Positions 46,640-58,109 of a DNA stretch of 64,000 nucleotides are shown here, piece after piece (position 1 is the first letter of the stretch; each line of letters opens with the position of its first letter). The notes under the pieces are model-generated. The model had not been told where the DNA came from. It was given only the letters and a program-made list of their open reading frames with translations, and searched no databases. Origin of the DNA: Mesocentrotus franciscanus (taxonomy: Eukaryota > Echinodermata > Echinoidea > Camarodonta > Strongylocentrotidae); assembly GCA_037976565.1 (NCBI GenBank), contig CP137668.1:28437113-28501112 (forward strand), in the 5' to 3' direction. The translations under genes and the position numbers were made by a program.

Positions 46640-47400
46640 AAAAATTGTAAGATTTATGAGGACACAATTAAAGAGGACAAATCCAATCCTGATGGGGTTT
46701 TAACCACAATCTCATCATGAATGACTGAAAAGATTTGTAAATACATGATGTAGTTACATAATTTACAGCAACTGAAAATATGCGAGAACATGGCAATGAG
46801 TTTGAGGGTGAACACTCGAGAAAAAATGCTATTAGTCGCTTTAAATTAGGAGCACATGTTACGTAGAAAGGAAAAAAGGGGCACTTATTACAAAGGAAAA
46901 GAGGCATGCATCTATCAGATTTTAATAAGGGCATTATTCTATCAGAGGTTAAAAGGGGGTATTTATGAGACGTGGAAAGGGCTCTTAATAAAAAGGAACA
47001 AAGGCACTTGTAAGAAAGGAAAAGGGATCACTTGTGAATAGTAAAAAGGAGCACTAATCAGAGATTAAAAGGAGCACTTATTAAAAAGGAAAACGGGCAC
47101 ATGTCAGATTTGAATAGGGGCATTTACACAGTTGAAAAGGGGCATTTGTAAGAAGGGGAAAAGTGTCACTTATCAGAAGGACAAAAGGCAATTATATGAA
47201 CAAGGAACAGGTCATATGTCAAACTAAAAGGGCTATTTATTTGAAGAGGAAGTAAAGGGGACATTTTTCCTCTGTAAAAGGGGAACTTTGGGGTACTTGA
47301 AAAGTGTTGGGGCGTGCCCCGGAGGGATCGGAAACATATTTGTTTCTAAACAAGGGCACCGTATCTGAAGTAAAAGGGGCACTCGAAAACATGGGGGCAT
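46640..47400. repeat. GGGGCACTTAT degenerate array, copy 1
   Basis: A head segment (TCCTGATGGGGTTTTAACCA, 46688; GCTATTAGTCGCTTTAAATT, 46829) is followed by about 20 degenerate 25-30-bp units of the type AAAAGGGGCACTTATCAGA. The same head-plus-array arrangement is at 58110-58725 and, inverted, at 54260-54770. Confidence 0.75.
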
Positions 47401-47459
47401 TTTTGTGTTTTTGTTTCTAATTTTTGTTCTAAATCTTGCCTTTTAAGTACAGTCATCAA

Positions 47460-47990
47460 AGGTGTTTCAAATATCAACATTGCATCCTCTCTTTCTCTCT
47501 CACCCTCTCCTCTCTCTCTCTCTCTCTCTCTTTTCCCCTCTTCCCCTCCTGTCATAACTTTTTGATATCTTTGTATAGAATAATCATTTTACAAAATATT
47601 ATAAAGGTAACATTTCACAAATCAGCAGTCATTCTTTTCGCACATCACGTCAAATGCTCTGCAGTTTAGACATTCAAAATTTTAATATATACAATAACAG
47701 TTGAGTTATGTATTATATCATATTCTCACTGTCATATAGGCAGAAAATATTTAATAAATACAAGATAATATAATACAATTTTAAAAAAAGTTTTCCCACA
47801 TCACCTGTTACATTTTTTGTTTAACTTCAACGTTTCTAGGAATAGTAAGTAATGATATCTGCCTCAGCAGCGTGCATAGTTATTTTTAAATGGTTAAATT
47901 ATGATGCAATAAATGCACTTGCATTTCACGGGTTTTAGGAACGTTATTAAATATATTTTTAGACAATATCATCATCATGTAAAAGAAAAA
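47460..47990. other. CT microsatellite and AT-rich spacer
   Basis: 47503-47531 is a nearly pure CT-dinucleotide run in a longer C/T tract. The remainder is AT-rich with no gene. Confidence 0.5.
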
Positions 47991-47994
47991 AACA

Positions 47995-49040
47995 TCTAGT
48001 TCCTTTAGATGGGACACGAAAGTAAAACAAATCGGCCAGTACTGCACTAGACACTTTTCGCCAATCGCTAGCAGACTCATCTCGCCGATCGGCCAGTGGA
48101 CACTTTTCGCCAATCGCAGACTCATCTCGCCGATCTAGGAGACACATCTCGCCGGGGGAGTGCGGCAAGATGTGTCTGTAAGACGCAGCTCGCCAGGCGA
48201 GATGCGTCTGTACAGACGTGATTTCGCTAAGACACATCTCGCCACGACACCGGCTCAAATGCCGGCCGAAGCACGGGCAAGAACAGGAGTAAGCCTCCGC
48301 CTGAAAAAAAAAAGCGGAGCCCGCAGGGTTAACTGACAACTACAGTAACCCCCAACTTTCACGCCACAGCAGACACACTCGCGTACTCGGCGAATACATC
48401 TTTAAACGAGTACGGTGTGGACAAGTCCGGCTCAAAGGTCAAGCCATCGCCCGAACGGGGTGATAAAATTGACGCGAACGCGGAGCCTTGGTGCTCCACG
48501 GTGGTGAATGGAAGCACCTCGCTTGAGAAACCGGGGTCACTCCCGAACCTAATGTTGGTTGTGAAACCAGGGTCAATCCCGCGCCTGACGACACGGATTG
48601 TTGCAACAACTATGCACAGTCAGCGAGACCCGCATCTCATACCGAGCTGGCCGTTCCGGACAAGACAGCACGGCTTGTAATAGCCGTTGTATCCACGGCG
48701 ACAGCCCTAAATAACTGAAAAACCACTCATGGTGGATGAACACAGCCCGACACGGACTGGACCCGGAGGCACAGTAGCCGTTTGAGAAAACGCCCCGAAG
48801 CTCCGCCCGAGCAGTAGCAGAAAAGGCCGACATTGACGAAGATTTCTCCTTCGTCTTCTTAGCTCCTGTCCCAGCCGAAACTTGGATCGACGAGCCCTTC
48901 CACTTCTCACCCGTAAAAACGGGGTACGAAACAAATCCACGGCCCTGCTAGAGCCTTAGCTCTAGCTTACGGGATATGAAACCAGGGCCCAAAACTCCAC
49001 CGCTTCTCACCCCTGAAAACGGGGGACAAAGCGAACTTCG
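47995..49040. mobile_element. GC-rich repeat element, copy 2, left part
   Basis: 48050-48245 holds inverted and direct copies of the GGCGAGATGTGTC 13-mer, mirroring the right end of the element at 34320-35650. The following GC-rich DNA shows CGGGGTCACTCCCG-type repeats (48530-48590) and a 50-bp direct repeat (CGAACTTCTCACCC-like, about 48900 and 49010). It is interrupted at about 49041 by a TIR element and resumes at about 49815. Confidence 0.6.
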
Positions 49041-49815
49041 CGGCCACTCCAAAGTCCACTCCAAAAATAACTTACTTTCAATAAAAGCAGACAAATCAGA
49101 CAAACCGATCAAAAAACTTTGAGCAAAATCGGATAACTAATAAGAAAGTTATGAATTTTTGAAAAAGTATCTAAAACTATGGAATAATGGAAGTCACTAC
49201 ACAGATTGCCAATTTGGTTATCATTTTGTTACGTCATGTCCTCACTATTTATCAATTGCTTTATATAGTTTAATCCCATTAATTTCCCTTTTTATTCCCC
49301 AAAACTTGATTTCCCCATGCCTTTGCCCAGGTTATATGATTTGTATCATATTGCGTGCATGACATTTCACAAAATCTTTTATGAACTTTGAAGAATTGAT
49401 ACTATTTTCTGAATATTGTATATTCATAACTATTGATTTTTATATAAACAGTTCATCAAAATTCACATTTTTCATGATTTAACTGGGAAAAAATTACTCT
49501 ATATTAGCATCCACACAAAAACATTACTTTCAATCTGACTTGGATGCTGGTGTGAAGAAATAAGATTCTTAGGGGGAAAATAGGAATTTTATATTATCAA
49601 TATAAAGAAAATAATTAGTGAATAGTGAGGACATGACGTCACAGACTCATGAGTGAGTTGCCAATTTTTCTAGTGATTTTCAAAGTTTTTCATGTCATTA
49701 AAAATTCATAACTTTCTTATTAGTTATCCGATTTTGCTCAAACTTTTTTTGATTGGTTTGTCTGATTTTTCTGCTTCTATTGAAAGTAAGTTATTTTTGG
49801 AGTGGACTTGGCCTT
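49041..49815. mobile_element. 770-bp non-autonomous TIR/foldback element nested in the GC-rich repeat
   Basis: About 110-bp inverted ends: AAGTCCACTCCAAAAATAAC to GATAACTAATAAGAAAGTTA and their mirror at 49705-49808. A second inverted pair lies inside (TACGTCATGTCCTCACTATT at 49230 and its mirror near 49620). AT-rich, no open frame, no evident target duplication. Confidence 0.8.
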
Positions 49816-50205
49816 TAAGCGGTAGCTCTCAGGATGTACAATAACACATCTTGCTACCCATAATGATATCAGCAGCACATGGCAGCCTGGCCAATGGCAG
49901 GGTGCTATAGTAGTAGTACGGGTACACGAAATTTAGACATTACCCCCAAAAATCCAATGGTGATGGATATCAACAAAGACGCCGTAGCAAAACACTCCTC
50001 ACTCGCAGGAAAGTCCTTAGCGAACACGAAACAAAGTGTTAGGCGAAAACCAGAAAGCAGCCTTCATATTAAGGACATGAAGCGCTACCCCATAGAAAAG
50101 GCACAAAGGGCAATGGTATCATGCGCACGAGGACGCACACCATCCGAGAGAGCCTCGGGAACCGCAGTTTGAACCGCCTCAACAATCCATCCAGAGGTAG
50201 ATACA
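49816..50205. repeat. GC-rich repeat element, copy 2, right part
   Basis: 49978-50203 repeats 34418-34637 with one AG duplication and a few substitutions. It stops at GAGGTAGATAC, after which the two loci diverge completely, so this is an element or segment boundary. Confidence 0.75.
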
Positions 50206-50209
50206 TTAT

Positions 50210-51215
50210 AAGCATAATATCTGCGCGAATGCCTGAGCTTGTAAATTTCGCGTATTGAAATTCACAATCAGTGCCAAATTTCATTCAATCTTTTTGTTTC
50301 TTGTTTTTCTTTTCACTTTCCTTTTAAGCCCTGTCAATAATGTGGCATTGATTATTTACTCGTTTTTAATTACTTTTTGAAGAACTCCTAGGTGAAAGAA
50401 ATCATAACTATTCTTGAATATTATTACTTGTTTTAGAACATGTTGGGCCTGTCTTACATTGCCTTCCATCATTCCATGGGCATGGCAATTTTCCATGTTT
50501 CTTCCAGCTTATTTCTCACTTCTTTTCCATCCACTCAACAGTCTAGACTGGATAGGAGAGCTCGTACGCTAGTGTGAATTTACATCGAGGATAAAGTTTG
50601 CTTAACTTTTTCTTGAAACACTTGAATGGTTATGGAATCTGTTTGTGTTTCTAATCTTCAAATATTAATATTATTCTGCATCAAATATAAAATATTTGAT
50701 TTCTACTGTGGTATGTAAAGGCATGAACTTACGTTAATACATGTACAGTACGTACAAATATATATCTTTTTTAACCAAGAAGGTGCACCATGGTAATACA
50801 TCTTAACAAACACATCAACATATTACCTAGACATCTCATCACCATAGCCATTTTAAAACCATATATTAATGATACATGTAAAATATAGATTGAAGCAATT
50901 CTAGTCCATTGGCTGTATCCTGAGTGTGATTTATATAATGGATTTTGAGTAATATTTGCATCTACCTGTAGTTGAATAATAGATATAGTACATAAACTAG
51001 AATATATGGAGATGTGGAGAAATCAATTTGGAGCTCAGTTGGAAGGAAGTAACGAGAAATATTAAAGCAAGAGAAACTGCGAGATGAGGAAAGCAAGAAG
51101 TTATTGAAATTGAGAGATGACTCGCGAGATAGCCTTGCATTAATGAATCCTTTATATAATGTTGTCTTGAGAGGAAGTAGACGTTTTTTAAATTGGAGAT
51201 TAGTGTAAGTATTAG
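50210..51215. other. Spacer, no gene
   Basis: AT-rich sequence with no supported frame or repeat end. Confidence 0.35.
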
Positions 51216-51220
51216 AAAAA

Positions 51221-53100
51221 ACGGAAATAGAATTAATGAGAAAGTTTTTTTAATCTCAAATCGAGATCAATACATGTAATTAGACAGGGAATCTGCAACT
51301 GGCATTTATGTGCGACGTCACACCAACGCGTAACGCATGTCACACACACACAAAATGAGAAGAAAAGAGACAATAATGTAAAAGAGAAGAAGATAGAGGA
51401 TAGAGGAAAAGGAGAGAGACAGAGAGAGAGGGGGAAAGAAAGAAAGAAAGAAAAAAAGGAAGAACATGAAACTTAAATTTACACTTAGGCCTACAGATTA
51501 CATTTCCGACTGCGAGTGAGTTGGCTTGACATATTATGTGCCTAAGAAGTCTGCGGACGAAAGTACAACAATACGAAAACAGAAGTTATATAAAACTGTC
51601 TTTAAGAGAGAAAGAGAAGTTATTTCTAGAATGAAATGAAAGGGGCTATGTGACTTTCAAGGAGGAACTTACAATTTCTATCGCTCGTAACGACTATTTT
51701 AAATTTCCTATTTTTTTTTATTCAAGAACTTCCTGGGGCTCCGCCCCAAGACTCCCGGCAAAGGCAAATTATTTACACAATTTCTTGCTGTCTGCTGCCT
51801 CGAGATCACTGGACTCTGACTGGAGCGAAGAAAGGTAACAATGTATAGCAAGAATCCCTATTCAGTGAAGGATTTATCCTTTTTATTATTAAAGACTCCC
51901 GGCAAAGGCTCTCCCCCTGCACCCCATCCGTAAAGATAGAAATGGTCTCCAAGACAACCTTTTGTTGTATAAAATTGGAGAGAGCGTGATTTTTTTTGTA
52001 GTTTAAGCTTCTAACAACCACTCCCGTGGACCTTTTATTATTCACACGTCTTGCTGGCTGCTGCCTCGAGATCACTGGAGCGAAGAAAGGTAACAATGTA
52101 TAGCAAGAATCCCTATTCAGTGAAGGATTTATCCTTTTTATGCAGATGCATTCTTCTACCAACGGAAATAGAATTAATGAGAAAGTTTTTTTTAAATCTT
52201 AAATCGAGATCAATACATGTAATTAGACAGGGAATCTGCAACTGGCATTTATATGCGATGTCACACCAACGCGTAACGCATGTCACACACAAACAAAATG
52301 AGAAGAAAAGAGACAATAATGTAAAAGAGAAGAAGTTAGAGGATAGAGGAAAAGGAGAGAGACAGAGAGAGAGAGAGGGAGAGAAAGAAAGAAAGAAAAA
52401 AGGAAGAACATGAAACTTAAATTTACACTTAGGCCTACAGATTACATTTCCGACTGCGAGTGAGTTGGCTTGACATATTATGTGCCTAAGAAGTTTGCGG
52501 ACGAAAGTACAACAATACGAAAACAGAAGTTATATAAAACTGTCTTTAAGAGAGAAAGAGAAGTTATTTCTAGAATGAAATGAAAGGGGCTATGTGACTT
52601 TCAAGGAGGAAATTACAATTTCTATCGCTCGTAACGACTATTTTAAATTTCCTATTTTTTTTTTATTCAAGAACTTCCTGGGGCTCCGCCCCAAGACTCC
52701 CGGCAAAGGCAAATTATTTACACAATTTCTTGCTGTCTGCTGCCTCGAGATCACTGGACTCTGACTGGAGCGAAGAAAGGTAACAATGTATAGCAAGAAT
52801 CCCTATTCAGTGAAGGATTTATCCTTTTATTATTAAAGACTCCCGGCAAAGGCTCTCCCTGCACCCCATCCGTAAAGATAGAAATGGTTTCCAAGACAAC
52901 CTTTTGTTGTATAAAATTGAGAGAGCGTGATTTTTGTGTAGTTTAAGCTTCTAACAACCACTCCCGTGGACCTTTATTATTCACACGTCTTGCTGTCTGC
53001 TGCCTCGAGATCACTGGAGCGAAGAAAGGTAACAATGTATAGCAAGAATCCCTATTCAGTGAAGGATTTATCCTTTTTATGCAGATGCATTCTTCTACCA
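51221..53100. repeat. 0.94-kb tandem duplication
   Basis: Unit 1 (51221-52161) and unit 2 (52162-53100) are nearly identical, starting ACGGAAATAGAATTAATGAG and ending CAGATGCATTCTTCTACCA. Differences are mostly homopolymer and short indels. Each unit contains its own internal duplicate of a 75-bp block (CTCGAGATCACTGGA to GAAGGATTTATCC) and a GA-rich tract. Small frames in it are not supported as genes. Confidence 0.92.
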
Positions 53101-53221
53101 TTCTTGACCAGAAGTGCGTTTCAAACTCAATGATGTGGGCATCATCCCATTTAATATTGTGTCCAGTATTAAGAGCGTGTGCTGCTACTTAATTGGTGCC
53201 TAATATGAGGGCTAAAAAAAA

Positions 53222-53345
53222 ACATACAATAGGGGCAGTGCAATTTAAAGGGATGGATTAGAGTTTATGTCTAAAATGAAATGAAGGGGCTATTTGACTT
53301 TCAAGAGTGATAAAAAACTCTAATCCATCCCTTAAAATTTAAATT
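53222..53345. repeat. Foldback MITE, about 124 bp
   Basis: GGGGCAGTGCAATTTAAAGG and GATGGATTAGAGTTT at the left are mirrored by AAACTCTAATCCATCCCTT and AAATTGCACTGCCCC at the right. Confidence 0.8.
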
Positions 53346-53349
53346 GCAC

Positions 53350-54255
53350 TGCCCCCATTGTGTGCTATTTTCAAAGAGCACATAAAGCCTTCAGATTGAA
53401 CATTCCATCTCATAAAATTTTCTATAAGAGAGAAAGAAATAACCCCTTTTTTCTCCTAAAGACAATTTCTCTCTTGAAAGTCAAATAATCTCAAGAGCAT
53501 CCTGGGGCTCTGCCAGGCCCTCAAGCTCTGCCATGTACGGATCTTTAGAAAGCAAAATAAGCCCACTAAATAATTAATATATATTCAAACGTCATAGCGA
53601 TTCATCCAAATAAAATATCCACGCAAGAGGCATTTTGAAAGTTTTAAGAAAATTCCTTCAAATTCCAGGAAATTGGGTGTTCTTTTCGGGAAACTCTATT
53701 TAAACGGGTGGAAGCACTGGCGGCTCTGTGTTTTTTAAACTGTATAAATTCTCCTTGGATCAGATATAGACCAAAAACAAGCCTCATTATCTTCAGTATA
53801 CAAGTGTCATTTCGACCTTACAGCTTTCATAGAAATCACTTCTGGACCGTCAAAGAAAAGAAAAGAAACCCCTGGCCTACGCATTATAAACATCAGGACA
53901 AACTTGACAAGGAGAAAGTTATCGATCTCGAGTGTCAATTTTCATGACTTTCTTCTTTGTTCGATTTCTATAATCTCCCCGGATTTGTCTGTTTCCACTA
54001 AGACCAACTTTTTTACGAAGGGGTGCCAATAAGTACGCGTGAAAGAGAGAGAGGGAGAGAGAGAGAACGATAGAGGGATGCAAATATAAGGTCAAGAAAG
54101 AGACTAGAGAAAAACGGGAAAAGGTGAACTAAAGAGAACATTTTGCCAAACACATATTAATGAAGAAAGACATCAAAAGGAAAACAAAGCAAAAGAAGAA
54201 AATAAAACAGATTGGGGAATAAAGACATGCACGTTAAAGCTTTGTGCTCAGGGCG
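53350..54255. other. Spacer, no gene
   Basis: Contains a phrase CATCCTGGGGCTCTGCC (53493) akin to CTTCCTGGGGCTCCGCC in the tandem duplication at 51.7 kb, and a GA microsatellite (54040-54070). No convincing coding frame. Confidence 0.35.
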
Positions 54256-54259
54256 GCAC

Positions 54260-54790
54260 TCGCGAGGGGGAACCTTTTCATTAATTACTCTATTTCCTTC
54301 TGATAAAGGGCCCTTTTCCTTTTTTTATAACAGCCCCTTCCCTTTTCATAAATACTCCTTTTCACCTATGATAAATGCCCCTATTAAAATCTTATAGGTG
54401 CCCCTTTTTCTTCGACAGATGCCCCTTTTCCTTTCTCATAAGTACCTTTTTCATCTCTGGTGAGTGGCCCTTTTCAGGTTCGAGGTTTTTTATGACATGT
54501 GCCTCTTTTCTTTTCTAATAAAAATTCTGATTGTCCTTTTTTCTTTCTGAAAAATATCCCTTTTCCTTTCTCCATAACATACGCCCCTATAGAGCGACTT
54601 AGAGCAACTTTTTCATTTATTTCCCCAAAGCTCGCTCGCATTTATATTTGGTATAATCGTGTTACTTATGATATGTATTTTCAGCCTTTCATGATTAAAT
54701 TGTGCTTAGAACCCATCAGGATTTGTTGTTGTTTTTCTCATTATGAAACTTTTTGCCCTCGACGTCAGAAATCTTAAAATTTTCTTAATA
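54260..54790. repeat. GGGGCACTTAT degenerate array, inverted copy
   Basis: C/T-rich units of the type CCCCTTTTCCTTTCTGATAA fill 54300-54560. The head segment follows in reverse (GAACCCATCAGGATTTGTTG at 54709). It is the reverse complement of the arrays at 46.6 and 58.1 kb. Confidence 0.7.
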
Positions 54791-54794
54791 TTCA

Positions 54795-55930
54795 GACCAT
54801 CACACCCAACTGCAAAGTATGATTCTTAAACAGTATATTGGACCAAAGTAAAGAGAGAAACAAATATTGAAATCATCCCTGATAATGTAATCACAATCAT
54901 AAAACTGTAGGGGTATATAGGCCTACCAATGTCTAAATATGGTAGATTTACATTTTGATGGTTCCCTTTGTAGGTGCCCATTATATTCCAGAAAGTACCC
55001 TATTTTGATGGTGACCCCCCATTTTGGAAAATGCTCCACCGCGCCTGTTTGTGCTTAAACTTTTTTTGTTCAACTCATACTCCTGACCGTCTATCGTCGA
55101 GTCAAAAGACTGAAAGGTCCTTTATATTTAACGACATGTAACGATTTTGGTTTACGGTTTATTAAATACTGAACCTGGCAGCCCGTAGGCTGAATTACAT
55201 TCAATTTACATGATAAAAACAACTGAACTTGCACATCAATGTTGTAACAATTATCATAAAATGTGAGAACATTAAAACATTAAAACAATACGGCAATCAA
55301 AATAATTAAGACTGTATTCTTAAAACAGGATCAAGCTATGTTCACATATTACACCGAGAGATATAGCAAAAAAGGAGAGTAGAAGGAAAGTGGGAGAAAA
55401 GGAGAGTTAGAGAAGAGGGAATCGAGAGGTGGATAGTAGAAAGAACGAAGTAAAAGGGAAGAAACAGGTAACCGTTAGAGACTGAGAAGAGGGCGGGAAA
55501 AAGAGGAAGAGAGAGAATTAGAGGAAGTGTAATGACTGTGTATGGAAAATTACAGTTCATAGTGCCACGTTTAATGTCATTCATACAGATTAAAACAGTT
55601 AAAATACAATAGATGAAGTTATACTTTTAAGGAAATGATAATGCGCACGCGGAAATTATGAGTAATGCGTAAACTATCAAAATATCACACTAAAGATTTA
55701 AACATACTATATTTCAAAACCAGACTTTGAACATGTATTGTGTGAACTTCAATAATGGTATCTTACTGAAGAAGGTGAAAGATAAATTTGTAGGAATAAA
55801 TGTTGCTGATAAAACGAAATGAATATTCTTACCGTTACTTTAATCTTCTGAGCGGAAATCGCAAGTGGAGAACGAAACTGGAAAGGGAGGACGAAGCAGG
55901 AACGGAATCATGTAGAGGAGGAGTAGTGCG
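54795..55930. other. Spacer, no gene
   Basis: AT-rich with a purine-rich tract at 55360-55520. No supported frame. The element beginning at 55932 follows directly. Confidence 0.35.
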
Positions 55931-55931
55931 A

Positions 55932-56385
55932 GTAGTCTCGCAATGTGGTCAATAAGGAATCTAAAAAATCTCGACGTTTCGTGCCCCGCTGCAACACTTC
56001 GTCAGGTGATAAAAACTAATGTAAGCAAGGGTGCTGTATACTCTACGGGAGGACCGGCGCGACGGTCTATAATTCGATCGATAATCGGAAACAATAACGC
56101 ACAAGGCCTATTGGCCGACGCACACGGTGCTTGACCAATCAGTAGGCCGCTGGTTCGGCTAATTATGCAAATGGCCTAATGGTCGACGCACACGGTGCTC
56201 GACCAATCAGCAGGCCGCTGGTTCGACTAATTATGCAAATGGCCTAATGGTCGACGCACACGGTGCTCGACCAATCAGCAGGCCGCTGGTTCGGCCACTC
56301 TGCTGATTGGAATCGACCGGTGCTGGCCGGCTGGACGGGGAGTGTCATGGCGGCGTATCGTACGCATCCAAAATTCGGGGATATC
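55932..56385 (+). repeat. Segment A of the Penelope-associated composite, copy 2
   Basis: Begins TCTCGCAATGTGGTCAATAA like the copy at 16735. It has three clean tandem units of about 66 bp (GGTCGACGCACACGGTGCTC, GACCAATCAGCAGGCCGCTG, CTAATTATGCAAATGG) between 56090 and 56300. It ends in CATCCAAAATTCGGGGATATC. 57140-57195 carries an inverted piece of the same unit. Confidence 0.75.
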
Positions 56386-56847
56386 GGTGGACTGCCACGG
56401 TGACATCCTTTAAGGAAATATGACGTCCTTTTAAGGCACTGCCGGGCACGGGCCAGTGCCTGGAAAGAATAGGGACTTTTAGATTTGCACGTCGACATAG
56501 TGGACTGCAACGTGTGCCATTCTTTCAAGACACTGGCCCGTGCCCGGCAGTGCCTCAAAAGGACGTCACATTACCTTAAAAGGATGTCACCGTGGCAGTC
56601 CACGTTCTCGTCGTGTAAATCTAAAAGTCCCTATTGGCACACGTTGCAGTCCACTACGTCGACGTGCAAATCTAAAAGTCCCTAGTAGGGACTTTTAGAT
56701 TTTACACGACCAGAACGTGGACTGCCACGGTGACATCCTTTAAGGTAATGTGACGTCCTTTAAGGCACTGCCGGGCACGGGCCAGTGCCTTGAAAGAATG
56801 GCACACGTTGCAGTCCACTACGTCGACGTGCAAATCTAAAAGTCCCT
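56386..56847. repeat. Three copies of the 162-bp palindromic module, one nested inside another
   Basis: Copy A (56386-56470 plus 56633-56685, left end truncated) is split by a complete 162-bp copy B in opposite orientation (56471-56632). Copy C (56689-56847) follows head to tail after three bases. B has intact AGGGACTTTTAGATTT ends. C runs directly into the reversed Penelope ORF. Confidence 0.88.
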
Positions 56848-57112
56848 ATTATTGGGATTGAGACGGATATTTATAGCTTCTTTTACCCTCCGTGTGTACC
56901 AATGCCGTTCCTGGGAAAGGCACTGAACCCCATCCCAGTCTGGTTGATGCTGGTTATCCCAAGCATGTTCGGCTACGGCTGAGTTGTCAGTTCGGCGGAG
57001 CCTGACGTCCCTCTTATGCTCAGTGATTCTTTCTTTTATCGGACGGGCAGTTTCACCGATATAGGATCTATCACATCCTTTGCAAGGGATGTTGTACACA
57101 ATGCCGTCTCGT
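56836..57112 (-). pseudogene. Penelope-like element: GIY-YIG endonuclease domain, fragment 2
   Basis: Same protein as at 17458-17753, on the minus strand. It reads RRDGIVYNIPCKGC, then YIGET, ARPIKER, VAEHAW, VKEAINI and NPNNRD, after which it passes into the palindromic module and stops. Upstream the frame runs only about five codons beyond GIVY before unrelated repeat DNA, so no reverse transcriptase is attached. Confidence 0.85.
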
Positions 57113-57339
57113 CTATGTGGAGGAATTGGATCCTTGGGGCCATTAGCATAATTAGCCGAACCAGCGGCCTACTGATTGGTCAAGCACCGTGTGCGTCGTT
57201 TGTACGAGCCTCAAACATTTCCAAAGTCAATCTTAAATTCACTTCAAATGATCTTTGTGATGGAGTAAATGCATTTGAGATTAGAATATCCCTATTGATG
57301 GACAGTTGCTAAAATTGGTATGAAGTATCGATTTATCAA

Positions 57340-57690
57340 TAGATCTCAATTTACCAATTGCCAGTTGGTTTCAATGGGGACCAATAATGGCCAGTTGGTT
57401 TCAATGGGGACCAATTGCCTTTCGGTTTCAATGGGGACCAATTACCAATTGGTTTCAATAGGTACACATTGTTTCACTTTCCATGTACTCCAAATTGCCA
57501 ATTGGTATTCAATTGGGATTCAATGGGGACATTCAATGGGGACCAATTGCCTTTTGGTTTCAATGGGGACCAATTGCCAATTGGTTTCAATAGGTACCCA
57601 TTGTTTCACTTTCCATGTACTCCAAATTGCCAATTGGTATTCAATTGGGATTCAATGGGGACATTCAATGGGGATTCAATTGGATTTTCG
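57340..57690 (+). repeat. Two-level minisatellite with TTGGTTTCAATGGGGACCAAT units
   Basis: Short units of about 30 bp (GGTTTCAATGGGGACCAATT) are embedded in a 129-bp higher-order repeat, seen at 57453 and 57582. The unit is itself nearly palindromic (CCAATTGCCAATTGG). A 165-residue open frame over it is a repeat artefact. Confidence 0.85.
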
Positions 57691-57699
57691 TCTTGGGTG

Positions 57700-57818
57700 T
57701 GCGCCGATATCGGTAGCCGGGGCTAAAGCTAGGGTAATAATTTCCGAAGCTCTTTGGAAGCGTATAGAGACTAAGTATTATGCGCTATTAAGAACGGACT
57801 ATTATTATTATTATTAAA
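57700..57818 (+). repeat. SINE/LINE-like 3' tail with TTA microsatellite
   Basis: The phrase TAAGTATTATGCGCTATTAA followed by ACGGAC and five ATT repeats is typical of short retroposon tails in marine invertebrates. Only the end is present. Confidence 0.45.
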
Positions 57819-58109
57819 ACACACACAATATTCAAACTCTTGAATTGCTAAATTTCCCTGAAATACAGATACAGGCATATTTTGAATTTCAAAAATCCCT
57901 TTTTTAAGGATCCGCATGCTGGATGCGGTATATAAAACAAATTTTGACTGCCAACTTTCTGATGTTTTTTTGTCAATCTGCAGTGAAGAGCAAAGGGATT
58001 TCAGCCCTTCCCTACTGTGAGATTGCCAAAATAATCACAACTTCTTTTTGGTTTTGCTTACAAGGATGCGAGCGAGATTTACGAGGTCGCAATGCGAACG
58101 AATACATCT

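Noticed and set aside
57320..57817. 165-residue frame
   Set aside because: It is translation of the minisatellite; the repeat is open in two frames at once.
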